The notes under the pieces were generated by a model. That model had not been told where the DNA came from. It was given only the letters and a program-made list of their open reading frames with translations, and made no database searches. Of a DNA stretch of 64,000 nt, positions 1 through 8,721 are shown in pieces (positions within the stretch are counted from its first letter, which is position 1; the number at the start of each line of letters is the position of its first letter). The translations under genes were made by a program, and so were the position numbers. The stretch comes from Lentzea cavernae (GTDB lineage Bacteria > Actinomycetota > Actinomycetes > Mycobacteriales > Pseudonocardiaceae): positions 992,001-1,056,000 of the forward strand of contig NZ_BNAR01000001.1 of assembly GCF_014653695.1 (NCBI RefSeq), written 5' to 3'.

Positions 1-1
1 C

Positions 2-679
2 GAGACGTTCCGCGACTGGGTCGCCCGCACCGGGGACACGCACTACCTGTTCGGCACGGTCGCCGGGCCGCACCCGTTTCCCGCCATGATCCGCGACTTC
101 CAGCGCGTCATCGGCGTCGAGGCCCGCCGGCAGCTCCTCGAACGGACGGGACGGCTGCCCGACGCGGCGATCGCCTGCGTCGGCGGCGGGTCCAACGCGA
201 TCGGCCTGTTCCACGCGTTCCTCGACGACGCTCCCGTCCGGCTGATCGGGTGCGAGGCAGCCGGGCACGGCGTGCGCAGCGGCAGGCACGCGGCCTCGTT
301 GTCGGCCGGCGAACCGGGGGTCCTGCACGGCTCCCGCTCCTACGTCCTGCAGGACGACGAGGGCCAGATCGTCGAGGCCTGGTCGATCTCGGCCGGGCTC
401 GACTACCCCGGCGTCGGCCCGGAACACGCGCACCTGCACGAGTCCGGTCGCGCGGAGTACCGCCCGGTCACCGACGACGAGGCGATGCGGGCGTTCCGGC
501 TGCTCGCCACGACCGAGGGCATCGTCCCCGCGATCGAGAGCGCGCACGCGCTCGCGGGTGCTCTCCAGGTCGGCGCCGAGCTCGGCCCGGACGCCCTGCT
601 CCTCGTGAACCTCTCCGGCCGCGGCGACAAGGACCTCGACACCGCCACCGCCCACTTCGGACTGGAGGCCGCGCGATGA
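2..679 (+). CDS. trpB: Tryptophan synthase beta chain, C-terminal part (5' end outside window)
   Basis: Last step of tryptophan synthesis: condenses indole with L-serine on PLP, in a complex with the alpha chain. The frame is open from base 2 and gives 225 residues, a little over half of the usual ~400. Visible are the family segment [12 protein letters not shown] just before residue 30 and the PLP-phosphate loop GGGSNAIG at about fragment residues 61-68. The PLP lysine lies upstream of the window. The stop overlaps the trpA start (ATGA), so the pair is translationally coupled. Identification is secure. Confidence 0.96.
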   Translation, partial: ETFRDWVARTGDTHYLFGTVAGPHPFPAMIRDFQRVIGVEARRQLLERTGRLPDAAIACVGGGSNAIGLFHAFLDDAPVRLIGCEAAGHGVRSGRHAASLSAGEPGVLHGSRSYVLQDDEGQIVEAWSISAGLDYPGVGPEHAHLHESGRAEYRPVTDDEAMRAFRLLATTEGIVPAIESAHALAGALQVGAELGPDALLLVNLSGRGDKDLDTATAHFGLEAAR

Positions 680-1488
680 CCGGGAACCTGCAGCTGCTCA
701 CCGACGCGCTCGCCCGCGCGAAGCAGGACGGCCGTGCCGCGCTCATCACCTACCTGCCGGCCGGTTTTCCCACGGTGGACGACGGGATCGCCGCGATTCT
801 CGCGACCCTCGACGCCGGTGCGGACGTCGTCGAGGTCGGCCTGCCGCACAGCGATCCCGTGCTGGACGGCCCGGTCATCCAGACGGCGGACGACATCGCG
901 TTGCGCGGCGGGGTGCGGATCGCGGACGTCCTGCGCACGGTGCGGGAGGTCCACGCGGCCACGGGCAAGCCGGTGCTGGTGATGTCGTACTGGAACCCGG
1001 TGTCGCGCTACGGCGTCGAGCGGTTCGCGCGCGAACTGGCCGAGGCCGGGGGCGCGGGCTGCGTGTTGCCGGACCTGCCGGTGGCCGAGTCCGCGCAGTG
1101 GCGCCGGCAGGCCGCGGAGCACGACCTGGCCACCGTGTTCGTGGTCGCGCCGAGCAGCACCGACGCCCACCTCGCGGACACCGTCGCGGCCGGATCCGGG
1201 TTCGTCTACGCGTCCGCGCTCATGGGCGTCACCGGGGCGCGCGCCTCGGTGGACGAGGCCGCCGCCGTCCTGACCCGCCGGTTGCGCGCGATCACCGACC
1301 TGCCGGTCTGCGTCGGCATGGGCGTCTCGGACGCGCGGCAGGCGGCCGACGTCGCCGGGTTCGCCGACGGGGTGATCGTCGGATCCGCGCTCGTCGCAAC
1401 GCTCCTGGACGCGCCGGGCGGAGTCGAGGGCAGGGCGGCGCTCACGCGGCTCACCACAGGGCTGGCGGCCGGGGTGCGCGCGGGCTGA
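676..1488 (+). CDS. trpA: Tryptophan synthase alpha chain
   Basis: Cleaves indole-3-glycerol phosphate to indole and glyceraldehyde 3-phosphate and channels indole to TrpB. The 270-residue length is normal for this TIM barrel. The catalytic pair appears as E53 in [11 protein letters not shown] and D64 in VLDGP; the C-terminal phosphate site is seen in [12 protein letters not shown] and DGVIVGSAL. The ATG at 676 overlaps the trpB stop by four bases. A long open frame runs upstream of 676 in the same frame but is only the shadow of trpB. A strong hairpin follows the stop, so this is the operon end. Confidence 0.96.
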   Translation: MTGNLQLLTDALARAKQDGRAALITYLPAGFPTVDDGIAAILATLDAGADVVEVGLPHSDPVLDGPVIQTADDIALRGGVRIADVLRTVREVHAATGKPVLVMSYWNPVSRYGVERFARELAEAGGAGCVLPDLPVAESAQWRRQAAEHDLATVFVVAPSSTDAHLADTVAAGSGFVYASALMGVTGARASVDEAAAVLTRRLRAITDLPVCVGMGVSDARQAADVAGFADGVIVGSALVATLLDAPGGVEGRAALTRLTTGLAAGVRAG

Positions 1489-1496
1489 GGACCGGA

Positions 1497-1524
1497 GCCG
1501 GGCTCGCGCTGGTGCGAGCCCGGC
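1497..1524 (+). terminator. Hairpin terminator after trpBA
   Basis: A perfect 11-bp inverted repeat (GCCGGGCTCGC and its complement) with a 6-base loop starts 8 bases after the trpA stop. There is no long T tract, as is common in high-GC actinomycetes. Confidence 0.75.
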
Positions 1525-1575
1525 CACCTGCTCTTCGTGGTAGGCCGCGCTGGCGACACGTCGTGTCCACTGAAG

Positions 1576-1614
1576 ACCTATAGCCAATAGGTTTCTGCCT
1601 ACATGATGTAGGCT
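1576..1614 (+). promoter_or_regulatory. Operator/promoter of the TetR gene at 1621
   Basis: Two inverted repeats lie just ahead of the start codon: ACCTAT-5-ATAGGT (1576-1592) and the 17-mer GCCTACAT-G-ATGTAGGC (1597-1613). The second overlaps a TANNNT -10 hexamer, TAGGCT (1609-1614), only 6 bases from the ATG. This suggests a leaderless, autoregulated transcript. The repeats are seen; the regulator bound is inferred. Confidence 0.55.
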
Positions 1615-1620
1615 GGGTGC

Positions 1621-2205
1621 ATGCGCACTCCACTCAGCGCCTCCACCGTCATCGCCGACGCGGCGGCCCTCGCGGACGAGGCGGGGTTCGAGAAGGTGAC
1701 CCTGTCCGCGGTCGCGCGACGCCTCGGCGTGCAGGCGCCCAGCCTGTACTCGCACGTCCGCGACCTGGAGGCGTTGCGCGACGGCGTGACCGCGCTCGCG
1801 CTCGGCGAACTGGCGGACCTCGTCGCGACGGCCATCGCCGGACGCTCGGGCCTGTCCGCGCTGAAGGCGTACACCGCGGCCCACCGGGCGTACGCGCGGG
1901 AGTCGCCGGGCCGCTGGCAGTCGTTGCAGCGCCGCGCGGGCGAGGCCGTCGTGCGCTCGGACGCCGCGAAGAAGATCAGCGCGCAGGCTCCCGCGGTGCT
2001 CCGGGGCTACCCGGTGCCGCAGGCCGAGCACGTGCACGCCGTGCGACTCCTGGGCAGCACGATCAACGGCTTTTTGGCTTTGGAACGCACCGGCAACTTC
2101 GACCACAGCTCCCCCGCCCCCGAGGCCTCCTGGGACAGGACCGTGGTCGCTCTCGACGCACTGCTGCGGGCCTGGCCCGTGCACTCCCGAACGGACGAAT
2201 CATGA
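1621..2205 (+). CDS. TetR-family regulator (WHG-type C-terminal domain)
   Basis: A 194-residue DNA-binding repressor. The helix-turn-helix is at about residues 28-47 (LSAVARRLGVQAPSLYSHV), and the C-terminal half has the look of the WHG-type ligand domain. The ATG overlaps no other gene, has no Shine-Dalgarno sequence and sits 6 bases after a TAGGCT -10 hexamer, so a leaderless start is likely. The stop codon overlaps the start of the SGNH hydrolase (ATGA), so the two are co-expressed and the hydrolase is the likely regulated partner. The ligand is unknown. Confidence 0.85.
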   Translation: MRTPLSASTVIADAAALADEAGFEKVTLSAVARRLGVQAPSLYSHVRDLEALRDGVTALALGELADLVATAIAGRSGLSALKAYTAAHRAYARESPGRWQSLQRRAGEAVVRSDAAKKISAQAPAVLRGYPVPQAEHVHAVRLLGSTINGFLALERTGNFDHSSPAPEASWDRTVVALDALLRAWPVHSRTDES

Positions 2206-3338
2206 TCACCACACCTCTGACCGACGCGCTCGTGCGCGGTGCCGCCGAACTGGAGGAGACCGCACGCGGCGTGCGGCCGCACCGCCTGCCGGCGTGGGTG
2301 CGCACCCGGTTCCCCGACCCCCAGCTGATGGGCGCCGAGAGCCGGCCCTCCGGTGTGCGCGTGGTGCTGGCGACCGAGGCGCGCACCGTCGAACTGGTCC
2401 TCCACCCGACCACCGTCTCCTACCGCGGCGTCTCACGCCCACGCGGCAGCGTCGACCTCGTGGTCGACGGCGAACGCCTCTCCAGCGACCAGCTCACCGG
2501 TGGCGACGACGTCGAGATCGACCTGAGCACCGGCGCCTCGCAGTTCCACGCCGGCACGGCGACCACGATCCGGTTCGAGCTCGCGGAAGGCGACAAGGTC
2601 GTCGAGATCTGGTTGCCCCACAACGAGGAAGTGGAGATCGTCGCCCTGCGCACGGACGCACCGGTGCGACCGGCCCACACCGACCGGCGTACCTGGCTGC
2701 ACCACGGCAGCTCGATCAGCCACGGCTCGAACGCGACCACACCGACCCGCATCTGGCCCGCCGTCGCCGCCCGGCGCGGTGACGTCGAACTGCACAACCT
2801 CGGGTTCGGCGGCAGCGCCCTGGCCGACCACTTCGTCGCCCGCGTGATCCGCGACCGGCCGGCCGACCTGATCAGCGTGAAGCTCGGCATCAACGTGGTG
2901 AACTTCGACGTGATGCGACTCCGCGCGTTCGTGCCCGCCGTGCACGGCTTCCTGGACACGATCCGCGACGGCCACCCCAGTACCTCGCTGGTACTGGTGT
3001 CGCCGATCTTCTGCGGCACCCACGAGGACACGCCAGGCCCCGGCGAGATGCGCACGGACGAGCAGGGCAACGTCACGTTCGCCGCCACCGGCCCGCACGG
3101 CCCGGCACCCCAGCTGACCCTGCGGATCATCCGCGACGCCTTGCGGTCGCTGACCGAACGCCGTGCGGACGACCCGGACCTGCACTACCTGGACGGGACC
3201 CGGCTCTACGGGCCGCAGGACGCCGGCACGCACCCGTTGCCCGACGCGTTGCACCCGGACACGGCCACGCACGAGTTGATCGGCGAGAGGTTCGCCAAGT
3301 ACGCCTTCGAGGCCGGAGGTCCGTTCGCCGCCCGGTGA
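2202..3338 (+). CDS. SGNH/GDSL-type hydrolase with N-terminal beta-sandwich
   Basis: A predicted cytoplasmic ester hydrolase of 378 residues with no signal peptide. The first ~160 residues form a strand-rich domain of the type fused to sugar-ester SGNH hydrolases. The catalytic half begins at HHGSSISHGS, with S171 as nucleophile. Block II is GFGGSALAD, block III is LGIN (N231), and DALHPD supplies D348 and H351. It is coupled by a 4-base overlap to the TetR gene upstream and ends 3 bases before the convergent TetR gene. The substrate cannot be told from sequence; acetyl-sugar esters are a guess. Confidence 0.8.
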   Translation: MITTPLTDALVRGAAELEETARGVRPHRLPAWVRTRFPDPQLMGAESRPSGVRVVLATEARTVELVLHPTTVSYRGVSRPRGSVDLVVDGERLSSDQLTGGDDVEIDLSTGASQFHAGTATTIRFELAEGDKVVEIWLPHNEEVEIVALRTDAPVRPAHTDRRTWLHHGSSISHGSNATTPTRIWPAVAARRGDVELHNLGFGGSALADHFVARVIRDRPADLISVKLGINVVNFDVMRLRAFVPAVHGFLDTIRDGHPSTSLVLVSPIFCGTHEDTPGPGEMRTDEQGNVTFAATGPHGPAPQLTLRIIRDALRSLTERRADDPDLHYLDGTRLYGPQDAGTHPLPDALHPDTATHELIGERFAKYAFEAGGPFAAR

Positions 3339-3341
3339 CCG

Positions 3342-3929
3342 CTACGCGTTGCCGGAGCGGTAGGTCAGCAGGCCCTCGACGCCGGCGAGGAACGTGGCGC
3401 CGACCTCCGCCGCGTCGGTCAGGCACCCGGCCGCCATCGCCCCGTCGCGGAGCATGACGAAGTGCCGGGCCGCCGCCGCGGCCGACTTCTCCTCGATCCG
3501 CGCGAACAGGTCGGTGATGGTCCCCAGGAACCACTCGCGGTGCTCGAGGACGGCCTTGAGCACGGGGTGCGCCGGGTCGGGGAACTCCGCCGCGGCGTTG
3601 AGGAAGGCGCAGCCGCGGAACCCGGCGGACTCGATGCCGGCGGCGATGCCCCTGGCCACGGCCCGCAGGGCCTCGTCCGCGGGGAGGTCGCTGCCGAGGG
3701 CCTTCTCGACCTGGTCGCGGTCCATCTGGGCGACCGTCTGGAGGTACGCGACGACAAGGTCGTCCTTGCTGGCGAAGTGCCGGTACAGGGTGGCGCGGGT
3801 GACCTTCGCCTCCGCGACGATCCGGTCGATCCCGACGGAGTGGAGGCCCTCCGCGTAGAAGATCCGGGTGGCGGTGGCGAGCAGGCGCGACCGCGCTTCG
3901 GAGACCTGACCTCGAACGTTGTGCACCAT
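3342..3929 (-). CDS. TetR-family regulator
   Basis: 195 residues. The N-terminal HTH (about 32-52, IDRIVAEAKVTRATLYRHFASKDDL) is typical of TetR. The C-terminal segment with GCAFLNAAAEFPDPAHP is shared by a subgroup that often controls transporters or oxidoreductases. The ATG lies inside a perfect inverted repeat (3925-3941) and 7 bases after TACCAT (minus strand), so the transcript is probably leaderless and autorepressed. It converges on the SGNH gene with a 3-base gap. The target is not evident. Confidence 0.85.
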   Translation of the reverse strand: MVHNVRGQVSEARSRLLATATRIFYAEGLHSVGIDRIVAEAKVTRATLYRHFASKDDLVVAYLQTVAQMDRDQVEKALGSDLPADEALRAVARGIAAGIESAGFRGCAFLNAAAEFPDPAHPVLKAVLEHREWFLGTITDLFARIEEKSAAAAARHFVMLRDGAMAAGCLTDAAEVGATFLAGVEGLLTYRSGNA

Positions 3930-3942
3930 TGCATCAATGGTA
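3925..3942 (-). promoter_or_regulatory. Operator overlapping the start codon of the TetR gene at 3929
   Basis: ACCATTG-CAT-CAATGGT is a perfect 7-bp inverted repeat with a 3-bp spacer. It contains the start codon and, on the minus strand, a TACCAT -10 hexamer 7 bases before the ATG. Autoregulation is inferred. Confidence 0.55.
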
Positions 3943-3966
3943 GCGGACAGAACGGTCAGTCACATG

Positions 3967-3988
3967 GAGCCTGACCTCGGTCAGGCTC
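3967..3988 (-). terminator. Hairpin at the 3' end of the TetR gene at 3981-4616
   Basis: GAGCCTGAC-CTCG-GTCAGGCTC is a perfect 9-bp stem with a 4-base loop. It overlaps the stop codon of the upstream minus-strand TetR gene and separates it from the next TetR gene. Confidence 0.6.
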
Positions 3989-4616
3989 CCTCGACGCCGC
4001 GCTGCTTCGCCAGGCCGCGGATCAGGGAGAGGAACGCGTCGACCTGTGAGCTGTAGGTGATCTCGTCGAAGCTGTCGGACACGGCGAGGCCGTCCGTCAG
4101 CGCCCGGCCGAGCACCGCGAGGTGCTCCACCAGCGCCTTGTTCGCCTTGGTGGCTTTCGGCGCGAAGATCGGGGTGAGCGCGCTGACCCAGGACGCGTGG
4201 GCGTTGTCGCGGATGCGGCGCACGGTCGCCTGGACGGCCTCGGCGTCCTTCTGCGGGCCGACGGCGACGGCGACCAGGAGGCGGAGGTAGTCCGGCCGCT
4301 CGTCCAGGGACTGGCACGCCGCGGAGAACCACGCCTCCAGGCGCTCGAGCGGCGGCAGGTGGTCGAACGCGGAGGGGCTGGGGAACAGGGTGTGCAGTTC
4401 CTCGGACGTGCGCTCGAGGAGGGCCGCGAGGACGCCGAGCTTGTTCCCGAAGTGGTAGTAGATCGAGCTCGCCGGGAGTCCCGACTTCGCGCACAGGTCC
4501 GACACGGCCATGCCGTCGTAGCCCTTTTCGCCGATGAGAGCGCGGGCCGCGTTCAGGATGTCGTCGCGACTGCTCAGACCGGCGGCAGTCGCCGCGGTGC
4601 CGGGTTCCCTCACCAT
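3981..4616 (-). CDS. TetR-family regulator of the meta-cleavage gene pair (inferred)
   Basis: 211 residues beginning MVREPG. The HTH is at about residues 36-58 (MAVSDLCAKSGLPASSIYYHFGNKLGVL). The frame stays open far upstream, but the ATG at 4616 is preferred: it sits 6 bases after a TACTAT -10 hexamer on the minus strand, which implies leaderless expression. It is divergent from the hydrolase/dioxygenase operon starting at 4852, the usual arrangement for a repressor of an aromatic or steroid ring-cleavage operon. The inducer is unknown. Confidence 0.82.
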   Translation of the reverse strand: MVREPGTAATAAGLSSRDDILNAARALIGEKGYDGMAVSDLCAKSGLPASSIYYHFGNKLGVLAALLERTSEELHTLFPSPSAFDHLPPLERLEAWFSAACQSLDERPDYLRLLVAVAVGPQKDAEAVQATVRRIRDNAHASWVSALTPIFAPKATKANKALVEHLAVLGRALTDGLAVSDSFDEITYSSQVDAFLSLIRGLAKQRGVEGA

Positions 4617-4810
4617 GAGGTCATAGTAAGTGGACCTCGGCACCGGCCTGTCAACGGACGACCGGAGTGTCGAGCCGGGAACCCCTCGGACACGGCGGAA
4701 GCCGAGCTGGACCGCTCCCCCGGACAACGTGCTCACAACCGTCCACAGTGGAACCTGCGACCGACCCCGGCCGAGACTTCCCGGACACCCTGGATACCGC
4801 CTCCCGTTGG

Positions 4811-4830
4811 ATGTAGAGTGAGCGTTACAT
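4811..4830 (+). promoter_or_regulatory. Possible operator ahead of the meta-cleavage operon
   Basis: A short inverted repeat ATGTA-10-TACAT lies about 20 bases ahead of the hydrolase start, within the divergent TetR/hydrolase spacer. It is short and could be chance. The rest of the 235-base spacer shows no other clear structure. Confidence 0.3.
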
Positions 4831-4851
4831 ACACACGATGGGAACCGCACC

Positions 4852-5664
4852 ATGACGAGCACACTGGATGTCGGAGACGCGGAACTGGCCTACGCCGACA
4901 CCGGTTCGGGCCATCCGGTCGTGTGGCTGCACGGCTCCGGGCCGGGCGCCACCGGGATGAGCAACTTCGGCGGGAACCTGCCCGCGTTCCAGGACTTCCG
5001 CAACATCGTGGTCGACCTGCCGGGCTGGGGGAACTCCCCCCGGCCGGACACCGACGAGCCGCTGATCTTCCACGCGGCGGACCGGGTCGTGCGTGCGCTG
5101 GAGACCTTCGGGATCGAGCGGACCCACCTGGTCGGCAACTCCTACGGCGGCGCCGTGGCGATGCGGATCGCCATGCGGTACCCCGGGCTCGTGGACCGGA
5201 TCGTCCTCATGGCGCCGGGCGGTGTCCTGCCGGCCGACGCGCCGCCGTGGCCCGTCGGGCTCGAGCACCTCTTCGGGTACATGGCCGCTGAGAAGCCGTC
5301 GCGGGACGCCATGGCGAAGTTCGTGCGCCTCATGGTCTTCGACGAGACGCTGGCGACCGAGGACCTCATCGACGAACGGTACGAGTCGAGCCTGCGCGCA
5401 CACCCCGAGCTGCCGATCCCGCCGAACTTCGGCGACCTGACGCCGGACCTGCGGCTCATCGGCGCGCCGACGCTGCTCGTCTGGGGACGCGACGACCAGA
5501 CCGTTCCGCTGTCCTGGGCGCCCAGGATCCTGCACGGCATCCCGAACGCGGAGCTCCGCGTCCTGCCCGACTGCCGCCACTGGGTCCAGTACGAGCGCGC
5601 GCCCGAGTTCAACCACATCGTCCGCGAGTTCCTGCAGGGCGGCATCGCCGCGACGGAGGGGTGA
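4852..5664 (+). CDS. Alpha/beta hydrolase of the meta-cleavage product (BphD/HsaD) type
   Basis: Hydrolyses the C-C bond of ring-fission products made by extradiol dioxygenases. The 270-residue length fits. The HGSGPGA oxyanion loop (residues 27-33) is the signature of C-C hydrolases. The catalytic triad is S97 in GNSYGG, D215 in WGRDDQTVP and H243 in CRHWVQYE. It is followed 4 bases later by an extradiol dioxygenase, which supports a role in aromatic or steroid ring degradation. The actual substrate (biphenyl-like, steroid or phenylpropanoid) cannot be assigned. Confidence 0.85.
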   Translation: MTSTLDVGDAELAYADTGSGHPVVWLHGSGPGATGMSNFGGNLPAFQDFRNIVVDLPGWGNSPRPDTDEPLIFHAADRVVRALETFGIERTHLVGNSYGGAVAMRIAMRYPGLVDRIVLMAPGGVLPADAPPWPVGLEHLFGYMAAEKPSRDAMAKFVRLMVFDETLATEDLIDERYESSLRAHPELPIPPNFGDLTPDLRLIGAPTLLVWGRDDQTVPLSWAPRILHGIPNAELRVLPDCRHWVQYERAPEFNHIVREFLQGGIAATEG

Positions 5665-5668
5665 CACG

Positions 5669-6535
5669 GTGGGCATCAGGAAGCTGGGTTACGTCGGCCT
5701 GAACGTGACCGACGTGGACGCGTGGACCGATCTGCTCTCGCGCACGCTCGGGGTCGGTGTCACCACCGCCAAGTCGGGCACCGACGAGATCGTCCTGGCG
5801 GAGATGGACGAGTTCAAGTACCGCGTGGCGCTGTACCCGTCCACTGTGGACTCCCCGCGCGAGATCGGGTGGATCGTCGACACCCCCGCCGAACTGGACA
5901 GGCTCACGGCGAAGCTGACCGATGCCGGTCACGCGGTCGCCGACGGGACCGAGGAGGAACGGGACCTGCGGGGTGCCACACACCTGCGCTGGTTCACCGA
6001 TCCCGCGGGCTTCCGCGTCGAACTCGCGATCGGCGAGACCAAGGTCCGCGTCGGCGCCGACCGCCCGACCGGCGGCCCCGGCATCACCGGCCTCGGGCAC
6101 CTCGTCCTGGCCAGCCCCGCACTCGCCGGACTCCGCGAGCTCTACGAGTCGGTGCTGGAGTTCAAGCTGACCGACTACCGCTCCCCCGGCCTGTTCTTCC
6201 TGCGCTGCAACGCGACCCACCACAGCATCGCGCTGGGGACCGCCGAGACGGCGTCGATCCACCACCTGGAGTTCGAGCACGCCTCCATCGACGACGTCGG
6301 CCGGGCCCACGACCGGGCCCAGGCCAACGACGTCCCCATCTCCATCAGCCTCGGCCGCCACATGAACGACAAGGCCCTCTCCTTCTACGTCAAGAACCCC
6401 AGCGGGTTCCACCTGGAGATCGGCTGCGGCGGCATCGAGGTCGGTGACGACTGGGTCCCCCACGACTTCGGGCGGGCCAGCGTGTGGGGACACCGCCACG
6501 CCGACGCCAACCCCTTCGCCGTGGCGAACCCCTAA
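5669..6535 (+). CDS. Type I extradiol ring-cleavage dioxygenase (VOC superfamily)
   Basis: An Fe(II) dioxygenase that opens a catechol ring next to the diol. Its 288 residues form two vicinal-oxygen-chelate halves. By the BphC pattern the metal ligands are H144 (GLGHLVL), H199 (IHHLEFE) and E250 (FHLEIG); H185 and Y240 match the usual active-site acid/base residues. The start is GTG 5669, which has a strong GGAGGGG 8 bases upstream. It is coupled to the C-C hydrolase, and the two perform consecutive steps. No ring hydroxylase or later pathway genes are nearby, so the substrate must come from elsewhere. Confidence 0.87.
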   Translation: MGIRKLGYVGLNVTDVDAWTDLLSRTLGVGVTTAKSGTDEIVLAEMDEFKYRVALYPSTVDSPREIGWIVDTPAELDRLTAKLTDAGHAVADGTEEERDLRGATHLRWFTDPAGFRVELAIGETKVRVGADRPTGGPGITGLGHLVLASPALAGLRELYESVLEFKLTDYRSPGLFFLRCNATHHSIALGTAETASIHHLEFEHASIDDVGRAHDRAQANDVPISISLGRHMNDKALSFYVKNPSGFHLEIGCGGIEVGDDWVPHDFGRASVWGHRHADANPFAVANP

Positions 6536-7815
6536 CCCATCACCGTTCCCGAGCTCCCGGAGTTCCTGGTGCGCCGCCGGGAGAACGCGCCCAGGTCGAT
6601 CTCCAGCCCGGTGCGCGGCGCCCGGAAGCGGACGGGCGTCGCGTCGTGGTCGGCGCCGTTCTCCACGGCACCGATCAGCGCGGCCATCAACTGTCCGACG
6701 ACCGGGGCGTTCTTGAACTGGTTGCCGCTCGTGCCGATCGCGACGTAGAAGCCGTCGAGGTCGGTGCGGTCGTAGATCGGGGTCCAGTCGTCGGCCACGT
6801 CGTAGACGCCCACCACACCGCGCGGCCGGTTCGGCACCGTGAGGTCCGGCAACCGCCGGGCGGCTCGCGTCACCTGCGCCTCGAACACCGCGGCCGTGGG
6901 GTGGACGTCGGCGTCGTCCGGGTCGTCGATCCACTGCAGCGGGTCGCACTCCGGTTCGGTGCCACCGACGAGCAGGCCTCCGCCCACCTCGCCGCGGAAG
7001 TAGGTGCCGAGGTCCACGTCGGCCACCGCCGGGCCCTCGTAGCCGTGCGCGACCGGCACGTGCGAGACCTCCTGCCGCATCGGGCGCACGGCGACGGTGA
7101 AGTCGGATCCCACGCCCGCCAACCGGTTCAGCGCGCCCGACCACGGACCGGCCGCGTTCACGACCACCGCGCAGGGAACGTGGCCACCGTCCGAGAGCCG
7201 CACCCCGCTCACGCGCCCACCCGACCTGTCCACGGCCGTCACGATGCTGCGGAACCGGAACTGCGCCCCGTGCGCGGTGGCCGCGGCCGCGAGGTTGACC
7301 GCGGCGAGGCCGGGATCGGAGACGTAGCCCGCGTCCGGCGTGTAGACACCGCCGAGCGACTGTTTCGAGTCCTCCCAGAACTTCTCGTCGTCGAGCCGCT
7401 TCGGCGGCCAGTAGCGGCCGGTGTCGATGCCGGGGACGCGTTCGGCCAGCGTCGCGCTGTCCCACTCCTGGTAGGGGACCCCGACCTGGTCGAACAACGG
7501 CAGCCAGGCCGTGCGCGGAGCGGCGTCGACGTCCAGCACGACCAGCCCCGTCCTGCGGAACGCGGCCAGGTCCCCGGCGTCGTGCCCGAGGTGGCCCGCC
7601 CAGTCGAGCCAGCACCAGTACGACTCCCACGCCGTCGCCACGCCGGAGAAGGTCGAGAAGTTGTACCGGACGATCGCGCTCGACGCCGACGTCGAGCCCT
7701 GCCCCGCCCCCGGCGCCCGGTCCAGCACGACCACCCGGTGTCCCGCCCGCGCCAGCTCGAGCGCGATCGACGAGCCGATCACCCCGGCCCCGATCACGAC
7801 CACGTCGGTTCCCAC
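6532..7815 (-). CDS. FAD-dependent amine/amino-acid oxidoreductase (DAO family)
   Basis: 427 residues with an N-terminal dinucleotide fold (VVVIGAGVIGSSIALELARAG) and the C-terminal DAO signature GFYVAIGTSGNQFKNAP. Members oxidise N-methyl or D-amino acids to imino or keto products. It is divergent from the DauR-like regulator and the two PLP/NAD(P) enzymes. In Pseudomonas dauBAR an FAD D-arginine dehydrogenase accompanies an ornithine-cyclodeaminase homologue and a similar regulator, so D-amino-acid oxidation is a fair inference. The specific substrate is not determined. The last four bases overlap the convergent dioxygenase. Confidence 0.75.
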   Translation of the reverse strand: MGTDVVVIGAGVIGSSIALELARAGHRVVVLDRAPGAGQGSTSASSAIVRYNFSTFSGVATAWESYWCWLDWAGHLGHDAGDLAAFRRTGLVVLDVDAAPRTAWLPLFDQVGVPYQEWDSATLAERVPGIDTGRYWPPKRLDDEKFWEDSKQSLGGVYTPDAGYVSDPGLAAVNLAAAATAHGAQFRFRSIVTAVDRSGGRVSGVRLSDGGHVPCAVVVNAAGPWSGALNRLAGVGSDFTVAVRPMRQEVSHVPVAHGYEGPAVADVDLGTYFRGEVGGGLLVGGTEPECDPLQWIDDPDDADVHPTAAVFEAQVTRAARRLPDLTVPNRPRGVVGVYDVADDWTPIYDRTDLDGFYVAIGTSGNQFKNAPVVGQLMAALIGAVENGADHDATPVRFRAPRTGLEIDLGAFSRRRTRNSGSSGTVMG

Positions 7816-7999
7816 GCGTGTCTCCCCTCCGTCAGGTGACTCCGCTGATCAGTGTCGTGGCGGGTGGTCGCCACACGCAGCCGACCGATGTCGTGCGTTC
7901 GGGCCGGCAGGGGCGACATGTGTGGTGACCCCGCCTGACCTCACCACTGCGTGGCGAGCCCCACACACCTCGAAGGCTGCCATCTCCCACCGCCATGTG

Positions 8000-8029
8000 T
8001 GACACTTTGTCCAGACATTGACAGTTTGT
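8000..8029 (+). promoter_or_regulatory. Direct-repeat operator in the divergent spacer
   Basis: TGACACTTTGT (8000-8010) and TGACAGTTTGT (8019-8029) are near-identical 11-mers with a 19-base period, just ahead of the regulator start. They are a likely binding site for the DauR-like regulator controlling both directions. The rest of the spacer (7816-7999) holds only a loose GGTCGCCACAC / GTGTGGTGACC inverted pair. Confidence 0.5.
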
Positions 8030-8049
8030 TCATAACGGAGGAGCAGGTC

Positions 8050-8721
8050 GTGCAAGACACCCCTGCCGGCACCAGCACCGCCGACGCGGTGTTCGCCGCG
8101 CTGGCCCCCGTGGTCGAGGGCATCGCGGCCACGTTCGGACGCAGTTGCGAGGTGGTGCTGCACGACTACCGCGACCAGGAGCGGTCCGTCGTCGCGGTCG
8201 CGGGCCAGGTCACGGGCCGGGCGGTCGGGGACGCGATGAGTGAGATCGGCCTGCGCGTCCTCGCCGCCGGTGACGACGCCCGCAACGAGGTCGGTTACGT
8301 CACGCGCGCCCAAGACGGGAAGGTGCTCAAGTGCACGACCCTGCCGTTGCGCGATGTCGACGGGACGCTGATCGGCGCGCTGTGCGTCAACATCGACGTG
8401 TCGGCGATCAACCGCGCGACCGGCGTGCTCTCGGACCTGCTCGGACTGTCCTCACCGGACGAACAGACCCCGGTCTCCACGACGAACTTCTCCGGTGACC
8501 TCGACCAGGTGGTCGAGTCCCTCGTCGAACGCGCCGAGCGGACGCACGCGGTGCCCGTGGCGGCGCTGGGGCGCGACGAGCGGCTGGTCCTCGTCCGGTC
8601 GCTGCACGAGGCCGGAGTCTTCGCGTTGCGCGGCGCGCCGGGACGCGTCGCGCAACGGCTGGGCATCTCCCGCACCGGTCTGTACAACGACCTCGCCGAG
8701 CTGAAGAAGGACACACCATGA
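8050..8721 (+). CDS. YheO/DauR-type transcriptional regulator (PAS_6 plus HTH)
   Basis: 223 residues. The N-terminal half (about 10-125) is a PAS_6/YheO-like sensor with VVLHDYRDQERSVVAVAG and LPLRDVDGTLIGALCVNIDVS. The C-terminal HTH carries VAQRLGISRTGLYNDLAEL. GTG 8050 is chosen because GGAGGAG stands 6 bases upstream; the frame itself opens earlier. It overlaps the next gene by ATGA, so regulator and enzymes form one operon, and it is divergent from the FAD oxidase. DauR, the D-arginine regulator, is the closest described type known to me. The ligand is inferred to be an amino acid or imine. Confidence 0.8.
   Translation: MQDTPAGTSTADAVFAALAPVVEGIAATFGRSCEVVLHDYRDQERSVVAVAGQVTGRAVGDAMSEIGLRVLAAGDDARNEVGYVTRAQDGKVLKCTTLPLRDVDGTLIGALCVNIDVSAINRATGVLSDLLGLSSPDEQTPVSTTNFSGDLDQVVESLVERAERTHAVPVAALGRDERLVLVRSLHEAGVFALRGAPGRVAQRLGISRTGLYNDLAELKKDTP

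Noticed and set aside
403..2184. Long minus-strand open frame over trpB, trpA and the TetR gene
   Set aside because: Composition is Arg/Gly/Ala-rich shadow coding of high-GC genes; no family pattern, and it runs through three solid genes.
7862..7935. Inverted pair GGTCGCCACAC / GTGTGGTGACC in the FAD/regulator spacer
   Set aside because: Widely separated, with a mismatch; weaker than the direct repeat nearby and not supported by position.
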